Notes: a model not told the origin generated them from the letters alone. A DNA stretch of 64,000 nucleotides from Hyphomicrobium sp. (GCA_013141015.1 JABFRT010000026.1:1-64000), one strand, 5' to 3'. Counted from the stretch's first letter, positions 8,253 through 15,636 are shown. Numbers and translations are program-made.

Positions 8253-8824
8253 AGGCGGATCTTCCGGAACGGTTGAATGAGGTCGGAGACAGCATCTGGA
8301 ATGCGCGCCGCCGTCGAGCCGATTTCGACTGGATCGCGGTGTTCATACCAATGTGCCGTCAGCATCAGCACAGCGTGCTTTAAAGGTGCCGGCACGCTCG
8401 CAGCGGTCGCGCCGAAGCCAACAGAGAGATCAATTTCGATGCCGTTGGCAGCTTGTCCCGGGGCCACAGGCGCGGTGTTGTTCCAAACGAGCCGAGGCGG
8501 CTTTGATGCAATATCCACCAGGTAACTCGTGGCCGGCACCACACTCGCAACCCCGGCAGCGTTTCTGACGCGCACGGCCGTAACCGCCGTCAACGGTGAG
8601 ATTGGCATGTCGATATTGCCATCCGGCGGCCAGCGGTCCAGCACCAGCATCCACATTTGATTGATCAGCGCGAGCCCGAGCGCCGCTTCGACATGCAGCC
8701 GGGACGTCAGGATCAAACTTGAAATCAACACGTCTTCGCTGGCGTCATCGATGCGCAAATGCGCCTTCGCTTCAGCAACCGACACAGGTTCAACCACTGG
8801 TCCACTCGTCAGAACGAGAGCCAT
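8249..8824 (-). CDS. Head-tail connector protein, GTA gp6-like
   Basis: The 191-residue protein starts MALVLTSGPVVEPVSVAEAK and continues AHLRIDDASEDVLISSLILT, the usual opening of gp6/phiE125 gp8-type connector proteins. The end reads AHWYEHRDPVEIGSTAARIP and DLIQPFRKIRL. The frame is open for another 195 nt upstream, but that part runs through a terminator-like hairpin and palindromic elements, so I start at the ATG at 8824, where family similarity begins. Confidence 0.92.
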   Translation of the reverse strand: MALVLTSGPVVEPVSVAEAKAHLRIDDASEDVLISSLILTSRLHVEAALGLALINQMWMLVLDRWPPDGNIDMPISPLTAVTAVRVRNAAGVASVVPATSYLVDIASKPPRLVWNNTAPVAPGQAANGIEIDLSVGFGATAASVPAPLKHAVLMLTAHWYEHRDPVEIGSTAARIPDAVSDLIQPFRKIRL

Positions 8825-8849
8825 GAGCGCACTCCAAAAGTTGGCGGAT

Positions 8850-8888
8850 AAAAAAATGCGGGGCCACTGCTTGACGCAATGACCCCGC
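8850..8888 (-). terminator. Rho-independent terminator or attenuator after the capsid gene
   Basis: On the minus strand a stem GCGGGGTCA/TGGCCCCGC (8 of 9 pairs) with a 13-nt loop is followed by ATTTTTTT. It lies between the capsid gene stop and the gp6 start, a place where many phages reduce transcription downstream of the abundant capsid message. Confidence 0.7.
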
Positions 8889-8926
8889 GCAGGCTCCGCG
8901 AGCGGGAGGAAAACCCGCGGAGAATA

Positions 8927-8976
8927 CTCTTTCGTTTGCACCCGGCGACTCCGCTTCGCGGAGCCTGCCGCCGGGG
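8927..8976 (+). repeat. Two-stem palindromic element (PE-A), copy 1
   Basis: A T-rich lead (CTCTTTCGTTTGC) is followed by outer arms CCCGGCG/CGCCGGGG and an inner stem CTCCGC-TT-GCGGAG. Both stems differ in sequence from other copies but remain complementary. The copy lies between the capsid and gp6 genes. Confidence 0.75.
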
Positions 8977-9059
8977 TGCGGAGCACTGAGCACCTGCAGA
9001 CCATAGGTCCGAGGAGCAACGCTAACCGCGCGACTGCGCGCGCCCGCGCAACACCTCCG

Positions 9060-9107
9060 GCGCTGGCGGCCGGCTCTCGGAACGAGAGTCGCCAGCGCCA
9101 AAAAAGA
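9060..9107 (-). repeat. Two-stem palindromic element (PE-A), copy 2
   Basis: Outer arms GCGCTGGCG/CGCCAGCGC enclose an inner stem CTCTCG-GAA-CGAGAG, with the usual A/T-rich tract (CAAAAAAGAGG) on one side. It lies just after the capsid gene stop, in the opposite orientation to copy 1. Confidence 0.8.
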
Positions 9108-9122
9108 GGCCCGTGAGCGATA

Positions 9123-10367
9123 TCAAGTCACGCTGAACTTCATCAGCTTGATCGCATCGAAGTCCTGCACGCCGCCGCCGACACGTTTGGTCGTGTAGAA
9201 CAGCACGTAAGGCTTGGCCGAGTAGGGATCGCGCAATACGCGGATACCGGCCCGGTCGACGATCAGATAGCCGCGGTTGAAATCACCGAACGCCATCGAC
9301 AGCGAGTTGGCCGCGATGTCCGGCATGTCTTCGCTTTCAGCAACCGCGTAGCCCATCAGTGACGGCGCCACGCCCGGCGTTGTCGATGGCTGCCAGAGAT
9401 AGTTACCCTGGCCGTCCTTCATCTTGCGGATCGCCGACTGCGTCGAACGGTTCATCACAAACGTGCCGTTCGCCCGGTAAGGCGCTTTGGTCGCGTAGAT
9501 CAGGTCGAGGATCTTATCGCCAGGGTTGGAAGCCGGGAACGCGCCGGCGACGCCAGTTGCGATGTAGCCGAGGTTGCCCCAGGTCCACGTCGCATTAGCG
9601 ACCGTCGTGTACGACAAGAAGCCCTTCGGCTTGTTGATGCCATCGCCAGTGACGAACGCCTTGCCTTCCTGTTCGGCAAAGGCAAGACGGACTTCATCGG
9701 CCAGCCACTCGTCGATGTTGACAATCGAGTCATCAAGCAACGTCGAAGACGCGGCCGGCATGGCGTAGATTTCCATTGTCGGGAACTGCAGTTCTGCAAG
9801 CACCGGCGTGTTGGTCTGGGCGCGCGCCGCCGTTTCCGCGACCCAGCCCGTATCTGTGCCGCTCGTTGCAAACGGCCGCTTGTAGACGTTGCCGGAGACT
9901 TGGCGGACGCCGGAAATCGCGCGGATCGGCGAGATCGCCTTTAGCGCGCGGTTGACGGCTGCTTCGGTTTCAGCCGGCACCAGATAGCCGCCATCCTGGC
10001 CGGCGCCAACGGAGAGCGCTTTTTCTTCAAGCTTGACGAGGCGCGCTGCATCGCCACGCCGCACATAGCCGTCGAACGCCGACTTGTGCGCGAGGTTCTG
10101 CACCGGATCGAACGACGTCGTGCTCAGATGCGGGCGCTGCGCCTTGATCGCCAGCTGGTCTGAAATGCGCTTGGTCGTATCCAGCGTTTCCTCGATGCGG
10201 GCCAGCTTTTCCTCGGTCAGAACGTCGGCTGCGCCGCGCTGTTCGACTTCGGCAAGGCGGCGATCGTTGGTTTCCTTGTAGGCTTCAAAGCCGGTCAGAA
10301 ATTCGTCAAACGCGCGGTGCGAGTCACCGTCCGCGCTCTTCACTTCGAGCGAAGTTGTATCAGTCAT
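9123..10367 (-). CDS. HK97-family phage major capsid protein, GTA gp5-like
   Basis: The 414-residue protein starts MTDTTSLEVKSADGDSHRAF, with AAGGA seven bases upstream. It has a coiled-coil scaffold-like delta domain (residues 20-75, e.g. LTEEKLARIEETLDTTKRIS) that the prohead protease would remove. The fold-defining HK97 segments follow: GGYLVPAETEAAVNRAL, AEQEGKAFVTGDGINKPKGF, MAFGDFNRGYLIVDR, and the end KRVGGGVQDFDAIKLMKF. The frame is open further upstream, but that DNA is a protease-gene fragment (10440-10572), so the ATG at 10367 is the natural start. Protease and capsid are normally adjacent; here about 3.8 kb of toxin-associated DNA separates them. Confidence 0.95.
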   Translation of the reverse strand: MTDTTSLEVKSADGDSHRAFDEFLTGFEAYKETNDRRLAEVEQRGAADVLTEEKLARIEETLDTTKRISDQLAIKAQRPHLSTTSFDPVQNLAHKSAFDGYVRRGDAARLVKLEEKALSVGAGQDGGYLVPAETEAAVNRALKAISPIRAISGVRQVSGNVYKRPFATSGTDTGWVAETAARAQTNTPVLAELQFPTMEIYAMPAASSTLLDDSIVNIDEWLADEVRLAFAEQEGKAFVTGDGINKPKGFLSYTTVANATWTWGNLGYIATGVAGAFPASNPGDKILDLIYATKAPYRANGTFVMNRSTQSAIRKMKDGQGNYLWQPSTTPGVAPSLMGYAVAESEDMPDIAANSLSMAFGDFNRGYLIVDRAGIRVLRDPYSAKPYVLFYTTKRVGGGVQDFDAIKLMKFSVT

Positions 10368-10439
10368 GATGATGTCCTTGATTGATGTGGTTGTTGAATG
10401 GACTGCGCCGCCGCATATTTGGTGCGGCCAGAACAGCAC

Positions 10440-10572
10440 TGCTCTCAAAGCTCCCAGCCCGCATCCCGCAGAGCCGGCATGCTTTCGAAACGCGAGCGGA
10501 AATCCGCGCACGCTCCCGTCGTCGTCAGCTCAGCATCCCGCATGAGCCAGCGTTGGAAATTGTGATGTCGAT
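10440..10572 (-). pseudogene. Second fragment of the prohead protease 3' end
   Basis: The minus strand just before the capsid gene can be read as FQRWLMRDAELTTTGACADF and later MPALRDAGWEL before a stop. It mirrors FERWLTRDAGLTRTEARAVL and LQALRDQ in the intact protease at 14157-14882. It is diverged and has no start. It probably marks the distal end of the toxin-cassette expansion, where the original protease-capsid junction once was. Confidence 0.6.
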
Positions 10573-10612
10573 ATTCAAATTGCGCGGCCGGGCGAACGTC
10601 TCGCGTTCCGCG

Positions 10613-11128
10613 CTACAGTTTGATTTTCAGTCCCATATCGCGCATCGCTAGTAGCGCCTCGGCATTCCCCTTGGCATCGTCAACGGGATGATGCGTGTGG
10701 CGCGTTTTGCGCAGATGCTTGAAGTTCTGCGACGTGTCTTTGACCAATCCCTTATATAGCGATCCGAGATTGACGCTCGAATGCCCGAACGGATTGGCGT
10801 CGGTGAAGTGCCAGAAATACCAATTGATAAATTGCCAATCGAAACCGTTATTATCGCTGATGAACTGCGGCCTCCCGCGCACCTCGCGAGCCAGCCAGGC
10901 TGCAAATTGCTCCATCACGGTTTTCGGATCATCGAACTGCAATGTTTGCTCGCGACTGAACCCGCTGACAGCCAAGGCTTCCGGAACCCACTTTTCGGAG
11001 ACCGGCTTTAACCGGCCATAGAATGTCCGCTCAAGCGACGGCTCGACAATCACCGCACCAAAACACACCATACTGAAGTCGCCAGGATTGCGGCCATCCG
11101 CTTCCACATCGACCATCACGTAGGCCAT
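10613..11128 (-). CDS. DnaQ-like 3'-5' exonuclease in the toxin cassette region
   Basis: The 171-residue protein has the DEDDh exonuclease signature: DVEADG near the N-terminus (acidic residues of motif I), ISDNNGFDWQFINW (motif II) and HHPVDDAKGNAEAL (motif III with H and D). It would remove nucleotides from RNA or DNA 3' ends. It is the last gene before the protease fragment and capsid gene and is transcribed with the immunity-type genes upstream. No RcGTA-like cluster I know has it at this place. It may be cargo, an accessory of a lost cassette, or an antidote that acts on nucleic acid; the sequence does not decide. Confidence 0.8.
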   Translation of the reverse strand: MAYVMVDVEADGRNPGDFSMVCFGAVIVEPSLERTFYGRLKPVSEKWVPEALAVSGFSREQTLQFDDPKTVMEQFAAWLAREVRGRPQFISDNNGFDWQFINWYFWHFTDANPFGHSSVNLGSLYKGLVKDTSQNFKHLRKTRHTHHPVDDAKGNAEALLAMRDMGLKIKL

Positions 11129-11147
11129 GCGATGAGTCTCTCCTGTC

Positions 11148-11459
11148 CTATCGCGAGCTTACAAAAACGAAGTGCTCTGTATCATTGAGCAGATTTTGAA
11201 TGGCAGGAGCGCCATTCGATGCACCTTCGATATACAGCACAACCAGCCATTCATCGCAGCCGTCGATAACGGGCTCACTATCGTGTACATCCCTATTCGA
11301 AATGAGCTTTGCCACGACACCATCTGAACCACGAAAGGCGTAGTAGTCGCCCCCCAGATGCGAACTTTCGCGTGGCTCGTCAGTCAAGCCCGTCGCGTTT
11401 TCCACCCAGCGGTATGCCTGCTCAACCGTTTCCGCCTTAACACCGAATCTGAATTCCAT
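11148..11459 (-). CDS. Putative immunity protein, paralogue of the upstream one
   Basis: The 103-residue acidic protein starts MEFRFGVKAETVEQAYRWVE with AGGA seven bases before the ATG. The start is chosen for this site over an upstream ATG at 11513 that overlaps the preceding gene. It shares an outline with its upstream neighbour: a helical N-terminus, a middle GGDYYAFRGSDG (neighbour GGYCTFQSSTG), a hydrophobic strand EWLVVLYIEG (neighbour NWPYLLYLNN) and a C-terminal aromatic strand. No signal peptide or membrane segment is visible. A role in neutralising the nucleotidyltransferase-type toxin encoded upstream is inferred from position, size and charge. Confidence 0.55.
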   Translation of the reverse strand: MEFRFGVKAETVEQAYRWVENATGLTDEPRESSHLGGDYYAFRGSDGVVAKLISNRDVHDSEPVIDGCDEWLVVLYIEGASNGAPAIQNLLNDTEHFVFVSSR

Positions 11460-11496
11460 CTTCGTTTCCTGCCCGTTAACAAGAAACTCTTGGGTC

Positions 11497-11838
11497 TCAA
11501 GAAGAGACAACATCAGTTCTCATCTTCTTAAACTGCGCCCCGTCACCTTCCAGAGCCTTCAACCAAGCTGATTGCGCGTGCGTGTTGTTCAAATACAGGA
11601 GGTACGGCCAATTCGGAAAATCAGGCTCTCGCGGATAGTCACCATCTTCATCGGACCAAACTCCTGCAACGACTTCAATGTGCTCGCCGGTTGAACTTTG
11701 AAAAGTGCAGTAGCCTCCTTTTTCGTCCCCCATCCGATTCATGGGCTTCGCATCGACCAACGCAGCTACCCGTTGGGCGACATCATCGACGGATTGAAAC
11801 ATTGCCTCCCGGACGGCAAATAGTACAAACATGGACAT
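11497..11838 (-). CDS. Putative immunity protein for the nucleotidyltransferase-type toxin
   Basis: The 113-residue acidic cytoplasmic-type protein starts MSMFVLFAVREAMFQSVDDV and contains GGYCTFQSSTGEHIEVVAGV and PDFPNWPYLLYLNNTHAQS. It follows the toxin domain ORF (stop at 11865) by 26 nt, the usual toxin-immunity order. I recognise no named family. The next gene (11148-11459) looks like a diverged paralogue, so this cassette may keep two related antidotes. Function is inferred from context. Confidence 0.55.
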   Translation of the reverse strand: MSMFVLFAVREAMFQSVDDVAQRVAALVDAKPMNRMGDEKGGYCTFQSSTGEHIEVVAGVWSDEDGDYPREPDFPNWPYLLYLNNTHAQSAWLKALEGDGAQFKKMRTDVVSS

Positions 11839-11864
11839 CTTTCAGCCTCTACATCCTATTGCTT

Positions 11865-12466
11865 TTAAAACTGCGGCACTCTGAGATTAGGGCCACGCGA
11901 CTGAATGATCGCTTCAGACTCGTAGATCATAATCGTAACCTTGCGGCCAGTTTGAGCGCTTAAAGTTTGGACGAAATTTGCAAGATTTAGGTCACGCAGT
12001 TGCCTGGGACTTAGCTCCGTAGTTCTATTTCCAGAACTTCGCAGCTGATAACCGCTCATGCGCGCTTGTTCCATCAATCTCGGACCACTATCGCAAAATC
12101 GTAGTCGCTATCCCGACCCAAATCAAAAGCCCGGCCCGTCCTGTAACTATAACCCGTAACTGAACTTCCGCGAAGGTACAGCTCAGCATCCGCCTGCCCT
12201 GCAAACATCAAGCTATTGCGCGCTAGACTTCCAAACGCCTGAAAGGCTTGCCGCGAATTGAACCCCAGCGGAACCCCGCCGCGCTCCAGGACGAGTGCCC
12301 GGCCGTTCGCTTCTTGCGCTAGGTCGCGATATATGCGGATCGCGCCGTCCCCCGAATTGGGGTCCGTGATGAATGGACCAGCGGTCGATTGCCAGCCCTC
12401 GTCAACTCTCCGAACGCGCGCGACAGCCTGAGCGGCGTTTTCTGCCGCCGATATGCAGGGTCGCAA
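11865..12466 (-). pseudogene. Nucleotidyltransferase-fold toxin domain, frameshifted
   Basis: Two overlapping frames together encode one domain. The first part carries AELYLRGSSVTGYSY and LGRDSDYDFAIVV, a GS...DxD arrangement of the polymerase-beta nucleotidyltransferase fold. The second part, in another frame, continues LMEQARMSGYQLRSSGNRT, GRKVTIMIYESEA and RGPNLRVP, which is the usual sequel in C-terminal toxin domains of this type. The frame breaks near 12074-12080 (GTGGTCCGAGATTGATGG), consistent with one lost base. At its 5' end the domain is joined to a fragment of the carrier ORF start (MTSMTIATLH, about 12450-12490), so it is an orphan cassette. No proper start is visible. Confidence 0.6.
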
Positions 12467-12537
12467 TAGTCATCGATGTCATGATTTCAAATTCCGCTCG
12501 TGCGGGAGTGGTGAGGTGGCCAGTGGCCAGCCGGCGT

Positions 12538-12628
12538 CACTCACCACTCACCACTCACCACTCACCACTCACCACTCACCACTCACCACTCACCACTCAC
12601 CACTCACCACTCACCACTCACCACTCAC
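12538..12628. repeat. Heptanucleotide tandem repeat, (CACTCAC) x 13
   Basis: Thirteen perfect copies of CACTCAC (91 bp) lie between the protease-fragment stop codon and the carrier-ORF fragment. At the homologous place behind the intact protease (about 14142-14157) there are only two imperfect units. On the transcribed strand each unit is GTGAGTG, which offers both a TGA and a GTG. Confidence 0.95.
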
Positions 12629-12700
12629 GCCGTCTGAAACAGCCGCTCCGTCGCCGCGCGGATTTTGGCCGCCAGCGCCGCGTCGTTGCCGAACTCGCAA
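12629..12700 (-). pseudogene. First fragment of the prohead protease 3' end
   Basis: The minus strand reads GNDAALAAKIRAATERLFQT-A then stop, almost identical to the last 21 residues of the intact protease. It is flanked upstream by unrelated immunity-type DNA. It is followed, as behind the real gene, by the CACTCAC repeat and the sequence encoding MTSMTIATLH. It is a block of homology that could let cassettes recombine. Confidence 0.85.
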
Positions 12701-12742
12701 GCAGCGTTTCTACTCCCGGTGCCTGCAGTTTCTGAATACCAC

Positions 12743-13306
12743 CTACGATTTCCCCTGCCCGAGAGCGATCGCCGCTGCCGCTTCTTCAGGGCTTAGCCAT
12801 CCAGGCGGCGTCTCGCCGGGCAAAACGATTTCATGCGGGACAGGAAACGAATTTGCAGGCAGATCACGGCTGTTTACCCAAGCGATGCACTGGGGCAACT
12901 CGCCATCGGTTTCAAGGAATTCTTTGACGGCCTTCCAGGCTTCGGCAAATGGTATGTACAAAGACACGGGCATCGGGTCGCTGTGAAGCGTGCGCACCCA
13001 TTGCCTCATCCGGCTCATATCGCCCTTGGAATAGTGGCATTCATCAAAGCCCCCGCCATACCTGCGGTACATCACCAGCACACCAAGTTTGGGATTGCCC
13101 CACAGCGACAGCCTAACATCAATGCGCCCCTTCAGCCTATCGAGCTTTTCAGTGCCACGAACGCCGGTTGCGTCGAAGCCAGCGCTATCGTTACCACTCG
13201 AGTAAAACCACTCCTTGCCTTCAGGGGCCAGAAAGTAGGGCTCGAGCTCAGCCGGGCTTGGCCAGAATGGACCATCAAAGTCATCAAAATAGACTCGCTT
13301 GATCAT
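12743..13306 (-). CDS. Putative immunity protein for the deaminase toxin
   Basis: The 187-residue protein starts MIKRVYFDDFDGPFWPSPAE, 10 nt after the toxin stop. It is acidic and aromatic (EGKEWFYSSGND, LSLWGNPKLGVLVMYRRYGG, ECHYSKGDMSRMRQWV), with no signal peptide. Deaminase toxins are often paired with Imm1-type proteins, and this could be a distant relative, but I cannot confirm the family by eye. The start at 13306 is preferred to the ATG at 13354, which lies inside the toxin coding region. Its function as antidote is inferred from position. Confidence 0.55.
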   Translation of the reverse strand: MIKRVYFDDFDGPFWPSPAELEPYFLAPEGKEWFYSSGNDSAGFDATGVRGTEKLDRLKGRIDVRLSLWGNPKLGVLVMYRRYGGGFDECHYSKGDMSRMRQWVRTLHSDPMPVSLYIPFAEAWKAVKEFLETDGELPQCIAWVNSRDLPANSFPVPHEIVLPGETPPGWLSPEEAAAAIALGQGKS

Positions 13307-13316
13307 GGATTGAATC

Positions 13317-14098
13317 CTATTTGCGCCACATCCCATTGTGAAACGTTTCCACAACTCCGCGCGGATCGGCGAACGTCACCACTGGGTTACCCAACTCCAT
13401 CGCCACATATGGCAGCACTGTTCTACAATCCCGGCATATTTTCCTGTCAACCCGGATGTGCAAGTTTCTACCAGAGAGCGTACCACCGTCTGCCCTCGCT
13501 GCCCGCAGCAGCACCGTTGCTTCTGCGTGAAAAATTGCATTGTTCGGCATCTGCCCAACATTCTCGGTATTCATGACGTCCGGGTACTTGTCGATCATCC
13601 TGTCACGCAAGTACATTGCATCCAGACGGTCGCCCACTACATAGGTCAGCGCATTTGAGTTTACGCCATATATTGCTTTGCCATCGACATCTGTTCTAGC
13701 CACCGTACCTTGATCGACGGTGATGGCCTCAATTCCTGGCAACTCAACCATTCCGGTCAGACTGCGGAACGATTGACTGTAGTAGACGAATGGAACATCA
13801 GGCGGCCGGCCAGAATGACGGTTGTATCGTTTGGAGCGCCCCGTGAACCGCTTGATCCGGCTTGCGCAACGCGAATGTGCCCCGACGCTCTCTCTCGCCC
13901 TACCTTCGGCGGCACCGCGTTGTCAGCCGTTGTGAACAATCGAGCGTCATCATGATAAGGATTGAAGCGCTGCTCGCGCTCGATAGCCTTCAGGTATCGG
14001 CTTGACGCGAACAGCATCCGCAGATACGCAACTTCACCCTGCACACGCAGCCAATCGGCCCGCACCTTGTGCAAGGTCGCAATAGTCATCGATGTCAT
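13317..14098 (-). pseudogene. Carrier ORF fused to a deaminase-type toxin domain, frameshifted
   Basis: The carrier starts at 14098 (MTSMTIATLHKVRADWLRVQ), contains LKAIEREQRFNPYHDDARLF and TTAD, and runs to a stop at 13757. The linker is the same NPYHD..RFTTAD motif that precedes the toxin on the portal protein. Downstream, in another frame, DVPFVYYSQSF leads into a deaminase domain with IFHAEATVLLRAA and KICRDCRTVLPYVAMELGNP, the HxE and CxxC zinc-binding residues of the cytidine deaminase fold. The toxin frame is open to 13317. The break lies near 13795-13805 (GGCCGGCCGCCTGAT) and is consistent with a single-base loss, so the fusion is inactive unless frameshifting occurs. The carrier family itself is unknown to me. 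Confidence 0.7.
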
Positions 14099-14156
14099 GA
14101 TTTCAAATTCCGCTCGTGGATGCGTGGTGACGTGGCCAGCCGGCGTCACTCGCTAC

Positions 14157-14882
14157 TCACGCCGTCTGGAACAACCGTTCCGTCGCCGCGCGGATTTTGG
14201 CAGCCAATGCTGCGTCGTTTTCGAAGCCGCGGCCTGAACCCGGCAAGGACTGATCCCGCAACGCCTGCAAGCCTTTCAAGCCATCGCGCAGAACCGCGCG
14301 CGCTTCTGTCCGCGTCAGACCCGCGTCGCGCGTCAGCCAGCGCTCGAAGTCGCGCTCCGATGGAACGCGCGCAGCAAACGGGCGCTGCTTGACGGCGGAT
14401 ACCCGCGCGCCCGGCAGCATCGGGAATGTCACGACCGAGATTTCCCACAAGTCGACTTTCTCGATGCGCCGCACGCCCGAGCGCACATCGCGCCGCGCCT
14501 TGACAGCTTTGAAGCCAATCGACAATCCGTCAAGCGCGCCGGCCCGCATCAAGGCAAGCACCTCGCGCGCTTTGGTAACCGCCAGCATCAAGCGGCCGCG
14601 CACATAAAGCCCGCGCGCATCCTCGCGGATTTCATCCCACACGCCGATCGGTTCCGCCGGATTGTGCTGAAACAACATTTTGATCGCGCCCGCCTCACGG
14701 CCCGCAAGGCTTTCGCGGAACGCGCCCGGCGTAATGACATCGTGGCCGAGGTCTTCGCGGTTAAACAAACTCGCATAGCCCTCGAACGCGCCGTCGTCCT
14801 CGACGCTTTTGATATCGAGGTGCAGCGTATTGCTCATCCGCGTCAGCGGCGCCGGCAATAGAAACGTATCGGTCGCGCTCAT
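14157..14882 (-). CDS. HK97-type prohead protease, GTA gp4-like
   Basis: The 241-residue protein has the U35 prohead protease layout: GAFEGYASLFNREDLGHDVI, the catalytic histidine region MLFQHNPAEPIGVWDEI, the serine region ALDGLSIGFKAVKARR and IEKVDLWEISVVTFPML. GGAG lies eight bases before the ATG at 14882. The C-terminal 70 residues (RDFERWLTRDAGL to ERLFQTA) are duplicated as fragments at 12629-12700 and 10440-10572. It should mature the capsid protein. A portal fragment lies immediately upstream and the toxin carrier ORF downstream. Confidence 0.93.
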   Translation of the reverse strand: MSATDTFLLPAPLTRMSNTLHLDIKSVEDDGAFEGYASLFNREDLGHDVITPGAFRESLAGREAGAIKMLFQHNPAEPIGVWDEIREDARGLYVRGRLMLAVTKAREVLALMRAGALDGLSIGFKAVKARRDVRSGVRRIEKVDLWEISVVTFPMLPGARVSAVKQRPFAARVPSERDFERWLTRDAGLTRTEARAVLRDGLKGLQALRDQSLPGSGRGFENDAALAAKIRAATERLFQTA

Positions 14883-14952
14883 GTTCGCTCCGTGTTCAGG
14901 TTCAAGTTGTAGAGTATTTCAGTGCGTTCCGCCTGCCCGTCAGACGCTCATT

Positions 14953-15000
14953 GCGCTTCCGGCCGGCGCGCGGCACGCGTGCCGGAAGCGCCAGAAAAAG
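14953..15000 (-). repeat. Two-stem palindromic element (PE-A), copy 3
   Basis: Outer arms GCGCTTCCGG/CCGGAAGCGC enclose an inner GC-rich stem variant (GGCGCGCGGCACGCGTGCC), and the A-rich tract CAGAAAAAG follows. It sits at the end of portal homology in the 14902-15615 fragment. Confidence 0.75.
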
Positions 15001-15288
15001 CGCTTCGCGTTCCGGGTTCAAGGCTTCGACTTGGTCCAAGTCCAGTGTGATCAGAAGTTTCGTGCCATAGGCCGGAGACAGCCATCTCGAAAACCCCTGC
15101 GCCATGCGATTGACCAGCGGCAGAACGGTTTGCCGCCAGAACGCACGCTGCGCTTCGGCGTAGTTGGAGTACGTGTTGTCGCCCGGAATTCCGAGCAGCA
15201 TCGGCGGCACGCCAATCGCCAGTGCAATCTCGCGCGCCGCCGCATTCTTGGCTTCGATGAAATCCATATCCTTGGGCGTCAGGCTCGC

Positions 15289-15322
15289 CGTCGCGAAGGC
15301 GACAATTGTGAAATAGCCTTTC
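15289..15322. repeat. Short palindromic insert (PE-B), copy 1
   Basis: Relative to the intact portal gene there is an extra segment containing CGTCGCGAAGGCGACAATTG, with a hairpin GTCGC-GAAG-GCGAC. It adds 9 codons net and keeps frame. The GCGACAA half recurs in copies 2 and 3. Confidence 0.7.
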
Positions 15323-15522
15323 CAATCGAGCCCGCCTTCGAGCAACAATGGACGCCCTGCATGCGCCGCACCCTGGAAGTTGGTTTCCAATTCCGACTTC
15401 AGCCGCGCAAACTGTTCGTCCGTCATCTGGCCGTTCGATGCCGCGTAAACCAGCGCACCGCTCGGCCTGGCCGAATTATCGAGCAGCGCCTTGTTCCAGC
15501 CCGAAGCCGTGTTGTGAAATCC

Positions 15523-15563
15523 GCGCCTTCCGGCCGGCTCGACGAAGGAGAGTCGGAAGGCGC
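15523..15563 (-). repeat. Two-stem palindromic element (PE-A), copy 4
   Basis: Outer arms GCGCCTTCCG/CGGAAGGCGC surround the common core GGCTCGACGAAGGAGAGTC. Comparison with the intact portal gene shows that it replaced, rather than simply entered, the local sequence. Confidence 0.9.
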
Positions 15564-15636
15564 ATGCCGTAGTGATCGTTCGCCGGATGAAACAGCCGCG
15601 TATGCAGAACAGGCCTGACACCTAAGATTGGTCGCG

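Larger units (their letters stand above)
14902..15615 (-). pseudogene. Portal protein 3' fragment broken by palindromic elements
   Basis: This matches the middle and C-terminal part of the intact portal (FHNTASGWNKALLDNSARPS, AEAQRAFWRQTVLPLVNRMA, LDQVEALNPEREAL). Near 15523-15563 a PE-A element has replaced 34 bp of portal sequence (the codons for IEAAAVAID) by about 44 bp, which shifts the frame. At 15289-15322 a second palindrome adds residues including GYFTIVAFATA in frame. At 14953-15000 another PE-A copy abuts the end of homology just after ALNPEREAL. No portal N-terminus or toxin remains. It adjoins the protease gene and so may be the remains of an older portal 3' end. Confidence 0.88.

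Noticed and set aside
8825-9019. N-terminal extension of the gp6-like gene
   Set aside because: The frame is open but crosses a terminator hairpin and palindromic elements, and the family begins at the ATG at 8824.
8927-9107. PE-A copies interpreted as ordinary transcription terminators
   Set aside because: The T-rich tract lies on the 5' side of the stem in the element's own orientation and elements also occur inside ORFs, so termination cannot be their general role.
12538-12628. CRISPR array
   Set aside because: The unit is seven bases with no spacers and there are no cas genes nearby; it is a simple tandem repeat.
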